From UBA2040 sp002384725 (GTDB taxonomy: Bacteria; Bacteroidota; Bacteroidia; Flavobacteriales_D; Crocinitomicaceae): a stretch of 64,000 nt of DNA. This document shows positions 44,829-54,456 of this stretch, one piece after another. Location: positions 1 to 64,000 of the forward strand of contig CAWUXE010000023.1 of assembly GCA_963926475.1 (NCBI GenBank), written 5' to 3'. Each line of letters opens with the position of its first letter. Position 1 is the stretch's first letter. The notes under the pieces are model-generated. The model did not search any database and was not told the origin of the DNA. It worked only from the letters and a program-made list of their open reading frames with translations. Made by a program: the position numbers and the translations under genes.

Positions 44829-45761
44829 TTAAAGTTCGTCGTAGTCAAACTCAGCATCCGAAAGGTCAAAATCAGAGCTTTCGTCTATTGCTTCTAATTC
44901 ATTGTGCGTGCGAGAACCACGTTTAGGAGTAATTAGGTACTTATCACAATCGGTAATCTTCCAATCATCTGTTATCTCATGGTTGGCTTTTACCATAACA
45001 GATTCATCACCATCCTCAATCGCTTGGTAAACAACATCAATATCCCATTCCCAAACCTCCCCATCAAGGGTTTCAATATAGTTATGTAAAGTAAGTTTCA
45101 AAGTAGTTTCGTCAATCTCAGTAATGACACTCTTTTCTGTGTAATCGCTTATTTCCCAAGTGTTATCTATGTATGAACTAATACCTATTGAATGTATCTT
45201 ATTTGATTTACGATACAGTCGATGGTTTCCTTTTTTCTGGGAAACCTTAACAACAGAGATACCGTAGCTGCTTTCACCCAATTTTTCATTAATAGATTGT
45301 TCATATAGTATTATCCTATCCCCTTTACATTGCGGTGAGCGCTTAAATCTCATATAAACTACTGGATCGTCAATAGATTCATTTAGTTGTCCTTCAACGT
45401 CACTTTGAGTCCAGACATCATTGTTTGCCGTAAATGTAAAATTTGAATACGACTTTAACATCCAATTTTTGTCCAATAGTAACTCTGTAATATCTGAGTC
45501 ATCAATCGCGTTAACATTGCTCTCCTTGTACGATGTCCAAAATGCTCTAGAGCCAAATATTAAAACAAAAACGAGCCCCCCAAGTATAGGATAAAGATAC
45601 CTTCCTTTACTTTTTTCTGTTGCAACTGGTTTAGTTGTAATCTTCTCTTGAACGGACTCTTTGTTTGATTGCGCTGATGATTCATTTATTTTGATACCAC
45701 ATTGACCACAAAACTTTGGACTATTAAGTAACTTTTCTCCACAATTATGACAAAAATTCAT
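44829..45761 (-). CDS. Zinc-ribbon membrane protein of unknown function
   Basis: 310 residues. The N-terminal zinc ribbon MNFCHNCGEKL...KFCGQCGIKI (four Cys, about 4-22) is followed by a linker, one membrane segment (about 53-68, YLYPILGGLVFVLIFGS) and a beta-rich extracytoplasmic part with KNWMLKSYSNF and TDDWKITDCDKYLI. The body recalls lipocalin-like domains but I cannot assign a family. It stands alone between two long AT-rich gaps. Late acidic tail (DFDLSDAEFDYDEL). Confidence 0.75.
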   Translation of the reverse strand: MNFCHNCGEKLLNSPKFCGQCGIKINESSAQSNKESVQEKITTKPVATEKSKGRYLYPILGGLVFVLIFGSRAFWTSYKESNVNAIDDSDITELLLDKNWMLKSYSNFTFTANNDVWTQSDVEGQLNESIDDPVVYMRFKRSPQCKGDRIILYEQSINEKLGESSYGISVVKVSQKKGNHRLYRKSNKIHSIGISSYIDNTWEISDYTEKSVITEIDETTLKLTLHNYIETLDGEVWEWDIDVVYQAIEDGDESVMVKANHEITDDWKITDCDKYLITPKRGSRTHNELEAIDESSDFDLSDAEFDYDEL

Positions 45762-46173
45762 ACTTTTTTTCTTAAATATATAATATAAAATCTCATTTTA
45801 AAAAAGTGTCATTTGATTTTTTGATAAACATTTAAAGACCTGAGTAAGAATTCTACTTGCTTAATGGATTTTAATTGTAATAATAGAATAAATTTAAAGT
45901 TCCTTTCCCCGATACAAAAAGTAATCATTATTGAATATCAATAACTTATGTTTTTAAGGTGCAAATAAGGTACATTAATGCATCAAATGTAAGTCTTCAA
46001 TCTAATTGTAAAACGTCAGCCTAATGTTTACCACTTGAGAACAAACGGACAATGAAAAAAATAGAAATATCAAAAGTAGATTTACTGATTTCATAGCGAG
46101 CTTGTTTGTTACTTACTCGAACGAAAATACTCTAAAACTAGTTGGAATAAATAATTTGTAATTCTTAATTAGT
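45762..46173. other. 412-base AT-rich intergenic region
   Basis: I see no gene, tRNA or strong hairpin here. It would contain the promoter of the zinc-ribbon gene and the 3' end region of ychF (both minus strand). Confidence 0.5.
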
Positions 46174-47271
46174 TTAAACATTGAAACGGAAATGCATTAC
46201 ATCTCCATCGGTAACAATGTATTCTTTCCCTTCGACCTTGAATTTACCCGCATCTTTCACGGCAGCTTCTGATCCAAGAGTTGTGAAGTCTTCATATTTC
46301 ATTACTTCCGCACGGATGAATCCTTTTTCGAAGTCGGTATGGATAACGCCAGCCGCTTGTGGTGCCGTCATTCCTTTGTTGATTGTCCAAGCACGCACTT
46401 CTTTTACACCTGCCGTAAAGTAGGTTTGCAAATTCAATAGCGTGTATGCCTGACGAATCAAACGGTTTACGCCCGGTTCGTCCAAATCCAATTCCTCCAA
46501 GAACATTTGACGTTCTTCGTATGATTCTAATTCGTTGATATCTTCTTCTATTTTCGCTCCAATGATCATCACTTCAGCATTTTCAGCTGCAACTGAGGCT
46601 TTCAAAGCATCTACATGTGCATTTCCTGTTTTCACATCCGCTTCGCTAACGTTGCACAGATACAAAACAGGTTTAGAAGTAATCAGATGAAAACTGTTCA
46701 AAATAGCAGGCTCTTTTTCGTCCATTTCCATTCCTCGAACAGATATTCCTTGCTCCAATCGAGCTTTCACACGTAAAGCTAAATCATTTTCTTTCAGCGA
46801 ATCTTTGTCGCCCGATTTGATAACTCGAGCAAGTGAAGCAATTTTCTTTTCAATGGATTCTAAATCTTTCAATTGAAGCTCAATATCAATTACTTCTTTG
46901 TCGCGAACTGGATTTACATTGCCGTCCACATGTATGATATTGTCATCTTCGAAACAACGAATTACATGAATAATAGCGTCTGTTTCTCGAATATTGGCCA
47001 AGAATTTATTTCCCAATCCTTCACCTTTGGAAGCGCCTTTCACCAAACCTGCAATATCAACGATTTCCATAGTCGTAGGAACAACGCGTTCAGGATTGAC
47101 TATGCTTTCCAATTTCGTCAAACGTGCATCGGGAACAGAAATTACGCCAATATTAGGTTCAATCGTACAAAATGGAAAGTTTGCCGACTGTGCCTTTGCA
47201 TTCGATAAACAATTGAAAAGAGTGGATTTACCAACATTCGGAAGTCCAACAATACCGCATTTTAAAGCCAT
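46174..47271 (-). CDS. ychF: Redox-regulated ATPase YchF (OLA1 family)
   Basis: 365 residues from the ATG at 47271, giving the canonical MALKCGIVGLPNVGKSTLFN start. A longer frame to 47373 is rejected because a -7 box TATCTTTG (minus, 47288-47295) lies inside it. P-loop GLPNVGKS, then ANFPFCTIEPN, DIAGLVKGASKGEGLGNKFL and the C-terminal TGS domain (AGVIHTDFEKGFIRAEV). An Obg-like P-loop protein that prefers ATP and associates with ribosomes. Confidence 0.95.
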   Translation of the reverse strand: MALKCGIVGLPNVGKSTLFNCLSNAKAQSANFPFCTIEPNIGVISVPDARLTKLESIVNPERVVPTTMEIVDIAGLVKGASKGEGLGNKFLANIRETDAIIHVIRCFEDDNIIHVDGNVNPVRDKEVIDIELQLKDLESIEKKIASLARVIKSGDKDSLKENDLALRVKARLEQGISVRGMEMDEKEPAILNSFHLITSKPVLYLCNVSEADVKTGNAHVDALKASVAAENAEVMIIGAKIEEDINELESYEERQMFLEELDLDEPGVNRLIRQAYTLLNLQTYFTAGVKEVRAWTINKGMTAPQAAGVIHTDFEKGFIRAEVMKYEDFTTLGSEAAVKDAGKFKVEGKEYIVTDGDVMHFRFNV

Positions 47272-47388
47272 GGTGAAAAATTTTGTGCAAAGATAGGGAA
47301 AGTTTCGTTTTGAATAGTCTATGAAACAATTCGATTTTTTAGTTGCTCGAAATGAACTAACTTGTTCCGCCAAATGAAGCGTTTATAA

Positions 47389-48228
47389 ATGATTCCAATT
47401 CATAACAGGTCGGATAAACAAGACAATACGATAGTTATTCATCAACTTGAAGAGCTTACCGATTATGATTTTACCAAAGCGCACCGGCATGCTTATTTTG
47501 AGTTTTTTGTTTTTGAAAATGGTGGAGGAACGCATATGATTGATTTTGAGGAATTCAAAATAGAGCCTCATTCCGCTCATATTGTAGCTCCAGGACAAGT
47601 GCATCAAGTGAGCCGCGACTTAAAATCAAAAGGATTCGTCTTTCTGTTTAGCACCAGCTCGTTCCAATCGGATAAATCAATTGAGAATTTTCTTTTCGAC
47701 CACATTTGCCTGGGCGTTCACGAATATGCACCCAATTATGTTTTCCATAGTGTTGTTGCCGAAAAAATCAAATTGATTTCGAAAAATGCGTGGGAAGAAT
47801 TTAAATCTTCAAACGATTTGAAAGAGTTAATGGTTAAAACCCAACTTACTGAATTGATTTTGTATTGCATGCAGAACGGTAAGAACGGTAAATTAGAATT
47901 AAACCAAGCCGACAACGACCTGTATATTTTATTTCGAAGAGAATTGAAAAATCGATTCCGCGAATTGAGAATGGTCAAAGATTACACCTCTTTACTCAAC
48001 GTAACGGAAAAAGTGCTGAATGAAATTGTTCATGCGAAAACGGGTGAATCGGTCAGTAGTTTGATCTATAAACAACTCATCATTGAAGCAAAACGACAAT
48101 TGAATGGCGGTGCATCTTCTAAAAATATCGCGTATGACCTCAATTTTAACGATCCAGGTCATTTTAGCAAGTTTTTCAAATCCCAAACTGGCATTTCACC
48201 CTCTCAATTTGGGAAAGTACATGAATAA
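47389..48228 (+). CDS. AraC-family transcriptional regulator
   Basis: 279 residues. N-terminal cupin-type sensing half (HRHAYFEFFVFENGGG about 26-41, PGQVHQV) and a C-terminal double helix-turn-helix (about 185-275) with LNVTEKVLNEIVHAKTG, LIIEAKRQL, IAYDLNFNDPGHFSKFFKSQTG. It binds DNA as an activator or repressor; the effector is unknown. It is divergent from ychF and upstream of a T9SS cargo gene, which it could control, but no binding site is identifiable. Confidence 0.9.
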   Translation: MIPIHNRSDKQDNTIVIHQLEELTDYDFTKAHRHAYFEFFVFENGGGTHMIDFEEFKIEPHSAHIVAPGQVHQVSRDLKSKGFVFLFSTSSFQSDKSIENFLFDHICLGVHEYAPNYVFHSVVAEKIKLISKNAWEEFKSSNDLKELMVKTQLTELILYCMQNGKNGKLELNQADNDLYILFRRELKNRFRELRMVKDYTSLLNVTEKVLNEIVHAKTGESVSSLIYKQLIIEAKRQLNGGASSKNIAYDLNFNDPGHFSKFFKSQTGISPSQFGKVHE

Positions 48229-48295
48229 GTCGCAATTGTACATTGAACTAGGTAGCTTTAAGGTCGAGCTTTGTAGAAATAGAAATTAAAACATC

Positions 48296-49579
48296 ATGAA
48301 AAAATCAATCTCTACTCTTCTCGCTATTTTTTTCTTCGCTTCGCAAAGCGACGCCCAAACGTGGAATGAGATTCCCTCTGGCACAAATAAAACCTTGAAT
48401 TCAGTTAGTTTTCCTTCTGCGTCTGTCGGCTATATTGTTGGAAATGACAGTTTGATATTGAAAACCGTGGATGGAGGTTTGACCTGGAACCCGCTGGATT
48501 TGGCGAACTTTAATTTCGCTGGAACCACTAACAATTTTTTAAGTGTTCAATTTTTGACAGACGATATCGGATACGTTACTGTTGGACCGTATTATGGGTT
48601 GTATAAAACAATAGACGGTGGTGTCAATTGGACCATTGAAAATACGATTTACGCCTGTTTCAATCATGGTCTATACTTTTTCGACGAAAACAATGGTTTC
48701 CTAGGTGGTTCAGGGTGCTTTTCAGGAGATATAATTAATAAACTAGCCAATGGAACGTGGGAGGAAACAAACATAACCCCTCAATTTATTCAAGGTTATG
48801 GTATGATCAATAATTTCGATTTTTGGGACGATAGTTTAGGTCTTGGCACCAGCGGTGGGGGTGGAGCCTATTTTTTCAGGACCACAAATGGCGGCAAAAC
48901 TTGGGACACTATTCCCAATACTTTGACCGTGAATGATGAAATGACCTCGGTATTGTTTGTCGATAGTTCTCGTGTTTTAGCGACGTATTTGCACGGCCAG
49001 AATGGTGGTTTTGGTGTGTTGCTTTCAATGGATGGAGGACTCACTTGGCAAGACCACATGAATTCAGCAACGTTTTTCTACCCAAGCATGCATGCAACGC
49101 ACAAATCAGGAAATGGGCATGTGTATGTTGGTGGACAAGTTCAAATACCAACTAATGGTGTTTATTCTGGAATGATTTACGGAAGTGATGATCAGATTAC
49201 TTTTTGGACTTACGAAAATGTCGATAGAAGTATCCGAGATTTTGATTCTTATTCCGATTCAGTCGTTTTTGCTGTTGGTGAAAATGGATATATAATTGTC
49301 AATCAACCTTTGGCTGGTTTGTCTTTGGACGACAACTTAATAGACGACCTTTTACTTGTGTTCCCGAATCCATCCAATGGTGAAATTTATATCACGAATA
49401 ATCAATCTAATCTTGATGAAATTCAGTTATTTGATGTTCGCGGGTCCGAAATTTCGTACGCCACTATAAGTCAAAAAACGAACAATGAATGGTCAATCAA
49501 TAATCTGAAATCGGGTGTTTATTTATTAAAAATCCGATCAGATAACTACTGGTCTTCGAAAAAGGTTGTAATTTTCTAA
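48296..49579 (+). CDS. YCF48/BNR-like secreted protein with T9SS type A sorting domain
   Basis: 427 residues. Signal peptide MKKSISTLLAIFFFASQSDAQ. Body of repeated beta-propeller blades with the BNR/YCF48 pattern (TVDGGLTWNP, TIDGGVNWT, TTNGGKTWD, SMDGGLTWQ). C-terminus LVFPNPSNGEIYI...LKSGVYLLKI is a T9SS type A signal. Exported by T9SS; function of the propeller is unknown (in cyanobacteria YCF48 helps assemble photosystem II, which is not relevant here). It lies 17 bases upstream of the GNAT gene. Confidence 0.88.
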   Translation: MKKSISTLLAIFFFASQSDAQTWNEIPSGTNKTLNSVSFPSASVGYIVGNDSLILKTVDGGLTWNPLDLANFNFAGTTNNFLSVQFLTDDIGYVTVGPYYGLYKTIDGGVNWTIENTIYACFNHGLYFFDENNGFLGGSGCFSGDIINKLANGTWEETNITPQFIQGYGMINNFDFWDDSLGLGTSGGGGAYFFRTTNGGKTWDTIPNTLTVNDEMTSVLFVDSSRVLATYLHGQNGGFGVLLSMDGGLTWQDHMNSATFFYPSMHATHKSGNGHVYVGGQVQIPTNGVYSGMIYGSDDQITFWTYENVDRSIRDFDSYSDSVVFAVGENGYIIVNQPLAGLSLDDNLIDDLLLVFPNPSNGEIYITNNQSNLDEIQLFDVRGSEISYATISQKTNNEWSINNLKSGVYLLKIRSDNYWSSKKVVIF

Positions 49580-49595
49580 ACTCAACTTAATATAC

Positions 49596-50135
49596 ATGCA
49601 GCTTATTTCTTCTCGACTTGTTTTTAGATTTTTACATAAATCAGATTTGAAAGAGATGCATGACTTGAATTCAAATCCTGAAGTTGAAAAATACAATACT
49701 TTGGGAATTCCGGCAGATATTTCAATCACCAAAGCAATCTTGAAGGATAGAATCAATGACAATAAGATTAAAAACGCACGCATTCTTACCTTCGCTATTG
49801 AAGAAAAAGGCACCGATAAATTCATCGGAATGTTTGGCTTTTCATTCAAACATTCTCGATACAGCAGTGCGGAGATTTGGTACAAATTTCACCCGGATTA
49901 TTGGAACAAAGGTATTGCTACTGAGGCTGTAAGTTGTGCTCTCGATTATTGTTTTGACGAGTTGAAATTACATCGAGTGGAAGCTGGTTGCGCCATAGAT
50001 AATCTTGGTTCGATGCGCGTACTGGAGAAAGTAGGTATGAAACATGAAGGCACGCATCGAGAATCTTTGATCCTGGAAAGTGGTTGGTCGGATGGGCATA
50101 CTTTTGGGATTCTCGAAACCGATAAAAGAAATTAA
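49596..50135 (+). CDS. GNAT-family N-acetyltransferase (RimJ/RimL-like)
   Basis: 179 residues. GNAT core: TSRLVFRFLH-type start (ISSRLVFRFLHKSDL), IGMFGFSF, AEIWYKFHPDYWNKGIATEAV (acetyl-CoA loop), LHRVEAGCAIDNLGSMRVLEKVGM and HEGTHRESL. It transfers an acetyl group from acetyl-CoA to an amine, often a ribosomal-protein N-terminus in RimJ/L, but the acceptor here is not determined. Downstream of the YCF48-like gene on the same strand. Confidence 0.9.
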   Translation: MQLISSRLVFRFLHKSDLKEMHDLNSNPEVEKYNTLGIPADISITKAILKDRINDNKIKNARILTFAIEEKGTDKFIGMFGFSFKHSRYSSAEIWYKFHPDYWNKGIATEAVSCALDYCFDELKLHRVEAGCAIDNLGSMRVLEKVGMKHEGTHRESLILESGWSDGHTFGILETDKRN

Positions 50136-50176
50136 GCCATGAATTAATTCTTTTCGTCAATAAAGTAAATAGGAAT

Positions 50177-50803
50177 TTACCCCAACGCCCCAAAGATCAA
50201 CCAGCCATAAAAGGCAAAGCGCACAAAGCGGAATAATGCCCAAAGCAGGTAGTTTTTGAAATCGTATTTGATTAACCCACAAGCGAAAGAAACAATGGCA
50301 TGAGGGAGTGGAAGCAAGGCGCCAATTACAACAAAAAAGCCGCCCCATTTTCTTAAATTTGTAATGTGTTTGGCAATTCGATTTTCCAAGCGATTTTGAA
50401 TGGAAGGAATCTTTCCAACCAATTTCCCAAGCCAATAGGCCGCAGCGCCACCCAAATAGGAAAGCGAAGCCAAAATGAACAAATACAAAACTGGATTGGG
50501 CATTTTAGAACTCCAGGCAATGAACATCTCTGGCGGTAAAATTCCAACGATTGTCTCTGAAGCATAAAATATGCTTAATATGCTAAAAGGTGAATAATTG
50601 GCCACCAAACTGTCGAGGATGGCATGTGTGTCCAGAAAATAATAGTCCAAAATAAAAAATGCGATCAAAAGAATCGCCAAAATGATGCCCCCTTTGAACG
50701 CCGTTTGTTTTAAAAAAGCGTAGAAATTAGTTATCTTGTAATAGCGATTCAGTATGCTCCATTTACTCCTACTTGTGCTCGACAAAATCTTTTTTGTTTC
50801 CAT
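50177..50803 (-). CDS. VTT/SNARE-associated (DedA/YqaA-like) membrane protein
   Basis: 208 residues with about four to five hydrophobic segments. GGAAAYWLGKLVG (about 123-135) is the VTT-domain core, preceded by SETIVGILPPEMF and followed by GALLPLPHAIVSFACGL. DedA-type proteins are implicated in lipid scrambling and membrane homeostasis. It is convergent with the GNAT gene and divergent from the M28 peptidase gene. Confidence 0.85.
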   Translation of the reverse strand: METKKILSSTSRSKWSILNRYYKITNFYAFLKQTAFKGGIILAILLIAFFILDYYFLDTHAILDSLVANYSPFSILSIFYASETIVGILPPEMFIAWSSKMPNPVLYLFILASLSYLGGAAAYWLGKLVGKIPSIQNRLENRIAKHITNLRKWGGFFVVIGALLPLPHAIVSFACGLIKYDFKNYLLWALFRFVRFAFYGWLIFGALG

Positions 50804-50935
50804 TTTTGGTTCGGTAAAAATACCGCTATTCTACCAACCAAAATAATCCTTGTTTCTTGTTTCTGTTAATAAAACGGAAAATCTATGAAACTTTTTTTGG
50901 TTATTTTTGGAAGAAACAGAATATCCCCAACTTGT

Positions 50936-52294
50936 ATGCACAAATACTTACTCATTCTCCTATTCGTTTCTTGCGGAACGCACGCTCAAAAAGATTCGGC
51001 CTTTATTCGAAAGATATACGATGAAACACTCCTACGTGGAAAAGCCCACGAAGATTTGCGTTCACTTTGCAAAGACGTAGGAGCCAGAATTTCAGGTTCC
51101 GCAGCAGCAGAGATGGCGGTTTATTGGAGCGAAGCAAAGATGAAATCGTATGGTTTCGATAAAGTGTACTTACAGGAAATTCAAGTTCCCCATTGGGAAA
51201 GAGGAACAAAAGAAAACGCTTATTTCAAAGATGACAAAGGTATTTTGCACAAAGTAAAAGTGCTCGCACTTGGTGGTTCAATCGCTACGGAAGGGGCAAT
51301 CGAGGCAGAAGTTGTCGAATTTACTTCTTTGGATGCTCTTAAAAAAGCAACAAGAAGCCAAGTTGAAGGCAAAATAGTATTTATAAATCAACTGATGGAC
51401 GCTGCGCAAATTTCAACTTTCAGAGCATATGGCGCATGCTGGCCCGTTCGCGGCTTAGGTGCCATCGAAGGCAGCAATCTAGGAGCAAAAGCAGTTGTAA
51501 TTCGTTCGCTCGCCATGCCTATCGATGATCATCCGCACACAGGTTCTATGTATTATGTCGATTCTGTTGCTAAAATTCCTGCTGCGGCGCTTTCTACCAA
51601 AGATTGTGAATTACTTTCCGCCCAGTTAAAAAAAGGAAAATGCAAATTCATTCTGGAAATGAATTGTCAGAATTTCCCGGATGAAACCTCTTACAACATT
51701 ATTGCTGAAATGACTGGAACGAAGTTTCCCAATGAGATAATCACCTTCGGTGGGCATATCGATTCTTGGGATACTGGCGAAGGGGCGCACGATGATGGCG
51801 CAGGGGTAATTCATAACTTGGAAGCTTTACGGGTTCTGAAAACTTTGAATTACAAGCCGAATCATACGCTTCGTTTGGTCTTTTTTATGAATGAAGAGAA
51901 TGGGAACATGGGCGGAAAAACCTATGCAACTTGGACCAAAGCAAAGGGCGAAAAACAAATTGCAGCTATTGAAAGTGATAGAGGTGGATTTTCTCCAAGA
52001 GGATTTGATGTGGACGGACAAGACAAACATCTCGATTTATTAAAAAGCTTTGCGCCCTTATTTGCTCCGTACTTTGTCAACCAATTTGAAAAAGGATATG
52101 GTGGCGTCGACATCGGACCGCTGAAAGATGAATTTGATGGAATTCCACTTTTTGGCTTCGCAGTCGATTCGCAACGATATTTCGATTTTCATCACGCCGA
52201 AAGTGACGTATTCGAAAATGTAAACAAACGAGAATTGGAATTGGGCGCGGCTTCGATTGGGGCTTTGATTTATTTACTCGATCAGAAATTATAA
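50936..52294 (+). CDS. M28-family secreted metallopeptidase
   Basis: 452 residues from the ATG at 50936; this start gives a clean signal (MHKYLLILLFVSCGTHAQ), whereas the upstream ATG at 50885 precedes a possible -7 box (TATTTTTG, 50902-50909). The signal could be type I (after AQ) or lipoprotein (Cys13). A protease-associated region precedes the M28 zinc domain with FGGHIDSWDTGEGAHDDGAG (His, Asp), FFMNEENGNMGG (Glu) and FDFHHAESD (His). An aminopeptidase or carboxypeptidase-like exopeptidase of the periplasm or surface. Confidence 0.9.
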   Translation: MHKYLLILLFVSCGTHAQKDSAFIRKIYDETLLRGKAHEDLRSLCKDVGARISGSAAAEMAVYWSEAKMKSYGFDKVYLQEIQVPHWERGTKENAYFKDDKGILHKVKVLALGGSIATEGAIEAEVVEFTSLDALKKATRSQVEGKIVFINQLMDAAQISTFRAYGACWPVRGLGAIEGSNLGAKAVVIRSLAMPIDDHPHTGSMYYVDSVAKIPAAALSTKDCELLSAQLKKGKCKFILEMNCQNFPDETSYNIIAEMTGTKFPNEIITFGGHIDSWDTGEGAHDDGAGVIHNLEALRVLKTLNYKPNHTLRLVFFMNEENGNMGGKTYATWTKAKGEKQIAAIESDRGGFSPRGFDVDGQDKHLDLLKSFAPLFAPYFVNQFEKGYGGVDIGPLKDEFDGIPLFGFAVDSQRYFDFHHAESDVFENVNKRELELGAASIGALIYLLDQKL

Positions 52295-52300
52295 AGTAGG

Positions 52301-52362
52301 CTTCGACTCCGCTCAGCCTGCGCATAAAAAACAAACTTAACGCCGACTTAGCAGTGTCGAAG
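52301..52362. repeat. Imperfect inverted repeat with CTTCGAC ends
   Basis: CTTCGAC (52301-52307) and GTCGAAG (52356-52362) bound a stretch containing CTCCGCTCAGCCTG. It lies between the M28 and DinB genes. Similar CTTCGACTCCGCTCAG words occur widely as intergenic repeats in this phylum. Confidence 0.6.
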
Positions 52363-52388
52363 ACAAGCGAAATTAAACACTCAAAAAC

Positions 52389-52919
52389 ATGATAATAACA
52401 CAACCCATTCCAGAACATGCTCCACCCTGGTCGAAGAACTACTTGAAATACATTGAAGAGGAAGAAAGTTTACTACAATCCATGCAAGGACAGCGCGAGG
52501 TCTTTTTGACTTTTCTTAAAAGCATTCCGGCAGACAAATGGGACCATCGATACGAAGAAGGAAAATGGTCGATCAAAGGCGTGGTTTCGCATGTTATCGA
52601 TACAGAATTGATTTTCCAATACCGCTCTCTTCGCGCTTCACGACATGATGCAACCAACATGGAAGGTTTCGATGAAAATGCGTACGATTTGACGGCTAAT
52701 TTGGACGAGCGTTCACCCGAACAAATCATCAATCAATTTGCGGCAACTCGAAACAGCAGTATCGCCTTATTTGAAGGAATGAATGAAAGTAACTTGGATT
52801 TCGTCGGAATGGGAAATAATCAACCTTTTTCTGCCCGAAGCGGCGGTTGGCTGATGGTTGGACACGCTATTCATCATATGCATGTGATTGAAGAGAGATA
52901 TCTGATTGGGACTGATTGA
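52389..52919 (+). CDS. DinB-family putative metal-dependent protein
   Basis: 176 residues. Four-helix-bundle DinB pattern: KWDHRYEEGKWSIKGVVSHVID (first His, about 59), a mid-region YRSLRASRHDAT, and GWLMVGHAIHHMHVIEERYL (second and third His, about 154-160). Such proteins bind a divalent metal; known members act as thiol transferases. No adjacent thiol-metabolism gene. Same strand as the M28 gene, 94 bases apart with a repeat between. Confidence 0.85.
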   Translation: MIITQPIPEHAPPWSKNYLKYIEEEESLLQSMQGQREVFLTFLKSIPADKWDHRYEEGKWSIKGVVSHVIDTELIFQYRSLRASRHDATNMEGFDENAYDLTANLDERSPEQIINQFAATRNSSIALFEGMNESNLDFVGMGNNQPFSARSGGWLMVGHAIHHMHVIEERYLIGTD

Positions 52920-52947
52920 ATGACTTTTACTGTTGAAGATAACTCTT

Positions 52948-52987
52948 GACTATCCAGATTGATAATTTATTATTAATCTGGATAGTC
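52948..52987. repeat. 13-bp perfect inverted repeat between dinB-like and SPT-like genes
   Basis: GACTATCCAGATT and AATCTGGATAGTC with a 14-base AT-only spacer. No adjacent T-tract; it may act as a transcript-end hairpin or an operator. Confidence 0.85.
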
Positions 52988-53036
52988 ATTCGATTTGTGA
53001 ACAAATTCCTTTATATATTCGTTTAACAGCATAGCA

Positions 53037-53063
53037 TTGTAACGATTATTTCAATTATCTTTG
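53037..53063 (+). promoter_or_regulatory. Probable promoter of the SPT-like gene
   Basis: TTG at 53037-53039 and TATCTTTG at 53056-53063, 16 bases apart (shorter than the usual 19). Predicted transcript start near 53068. Confidence 0.45.
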
Positions 53064-53123
53064 CAATCATAAATAGGATTGTGATGTTTATCGCTTCCTG
53101 CTAAAAACCAAAAAAAAGCTTGC

Positions 53124-54401
53124 ATGGTAGATATTTTTGAAAAAATCAAGAAAAACAGAGGTCCAATTGGACAGTATTCTAAAGGTGTTCACGGTTATTT
53201 CACCTTCCCTAAATTGGAAGGCGAATTGGGAAACAAAATGGTTTTCCGCGGCAAAGAATGTCTTGTATGGTCTTTGAATAACTACCTCGGTTTAGCAAAT
53301 CATCCTGAAATTCGTAAAGCGGATAAGGAAGCAGCTGAACAATACGGATTGGCCTACCCAATGGGTGCGCGTATGATGACGGGACAGACGAGCGAACACG
53401 AGATGTTGGAAAACGAAATCGCTGAATTCATGGGTTTTCCAGATTCAATCTTGTTGAACTTCGGTTACCAAGGAATGGTTTCAGCTATCGACTGTTTGGT
53501 AGATAGAAATGATATCATCGTGTACGATAGCGAATCTCACGCTTGTATTTTGGATGGAATGCGTTTGCACAATGGTAAGCGTTTCGTGTTCAAACACAAC
53601 GACATGGATAGCTTCGACAAACAAATGACGAATGCTACTCGTTTGGCAGAAACAACAGGAGGTGGAATCTTAGTGATTACCGAAGGAGTTTTCGGAATGG
53701 CAGGTGACCAAGGAAAGTTGAAAGAAATTGTTGATTTCCGTAAATCAGGTAAATATGATTTCCGTTTGTTCGTTGATGACGCGCACGGATTCGGAACACT
53801 TGGTAAAACAGGACAAGGTGCTGGAGAAGAGCAAGGTGTGCAAGGAGAAATCGATGTATTGTTCGGAACTTTTGCCAAAGCAATGGCTTCTGTAGGAGGT
53901 TTCCTTTGTGCTAACGAAGATATCGTTGAGTATTTCCGTTACAACATGCGTTCTCAAATGTATGCGAAGTCTTTACCGATGACCATCACCGTTGGAGCGC
54001 GTAAACGTCTTGAAATGCTTAGAACGCGTCCTGAGATTAAAGCTCAATTGTGGACGATTGCTACTGCTTTGAAAAAAGGATTAGGCGAAGCAGGTTTCGA
54101 TTTAGGCGAAGCGAATTCAGTTGTTACTCCAGTATTCATGAAAGGTGATTTGGCTGAAGCTACAAACTTGACCTACGATTTGCGTGAAAATCACAATATC
54201 TTCTGTTCAATTGTAATTTATCCAGTTGTACCGAAAGATGTGATCATGTTGCGTTTGATTCCAACTGCTGTTCATACCTTAGAAGATGTGAACTACACAG
54301 TAGAAACATTCAAGAAAATCAAAACAAAACTAGACGCCGGCGAATACAAATCAGACGAAATGGCGGCTGTTGAAGTAGACGACAAAAAGAATATGAAATA
54401 G
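53124..54401 (+). CDS. Alpha-oxoamine synthase, serine palmitoyltransferase-like
   Basis: 425 residues. AOS fold: LVWSLNNYLGLANHP (about 49-63), GARMMTGQTSEHEMLE, FGYQGMVSAI, YDSESHACILDGMR, FVDDAHGFGTLGKTG (PLP Asp/His) and TFAKAMASVGG with the Schiff-base Lys at about residue 252. Members with this N-terminal extension in Bacteroidota are assigned to sphingolipid synthesis (serine + acyl-CoA to 3-ketosphinganine); 2-amino-3-ketobutyrate ligase is the alternative. No threonine dehydrogenase is adjacent, which mildly favours the sphingolipid role. A terminator follows. Confidence 0.82.
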   Translation: MVDIFEKIKKNRGPIGQYSKGVHGYFTFPKLEGELGNKMVFRGKECLVWSLNNYLGLANHPEIRKADKEAAEQYGLAYPMGARMMTGQTSEHEMLENEIAEFMGFPDSILLNFGYQGMVSAIDCLVDRNDIIVYDSESHACILDGMRLHNGKRFVFKHNDMDSFDKQMTNATRLAETTGGGILVITEGVFGMAGDQGKLKEIVDFRKSGKYDFRLFVDDAHGFGTLGKTGQGAGEEQGVQGEIDVLFGTFAKAMASVGGFLCANEDIVEYFRYNMRSQMYAKSLPMTITVGARKRLEMLRTRPEIKAQLWTIATALKKGLGEAGFDLGEANSVVTPVFMKGDLAEATNLTYDLRENHNIFCSIVIYPVVPKDVIMLRLIPTAVHTLEDVNYTVETFKKIKTKLDAGEYKSDEMAAVEVDDKKNMK

Positions 54402-54424
54402 AGATTTTTCTCCAACTATATTTT

Positions 54425-54456
54425 AAGCCAGGTTTCAATTGAAATCTGGCTTTTTT
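54425..54456 (+). terminator. Terminator after SPT-like gene
   Basis: AAGCCAGGTTTCAA / TTGAAATCTGGCTT, 13 of 14 paired with almost no loop, then a T-tract. Confidence 0.88.

Noticed and set aside
47272..47373. Upstream start for ychF
   Set aside because: Adds 34 residues not found in the family and contains a likely -7 promoter box.
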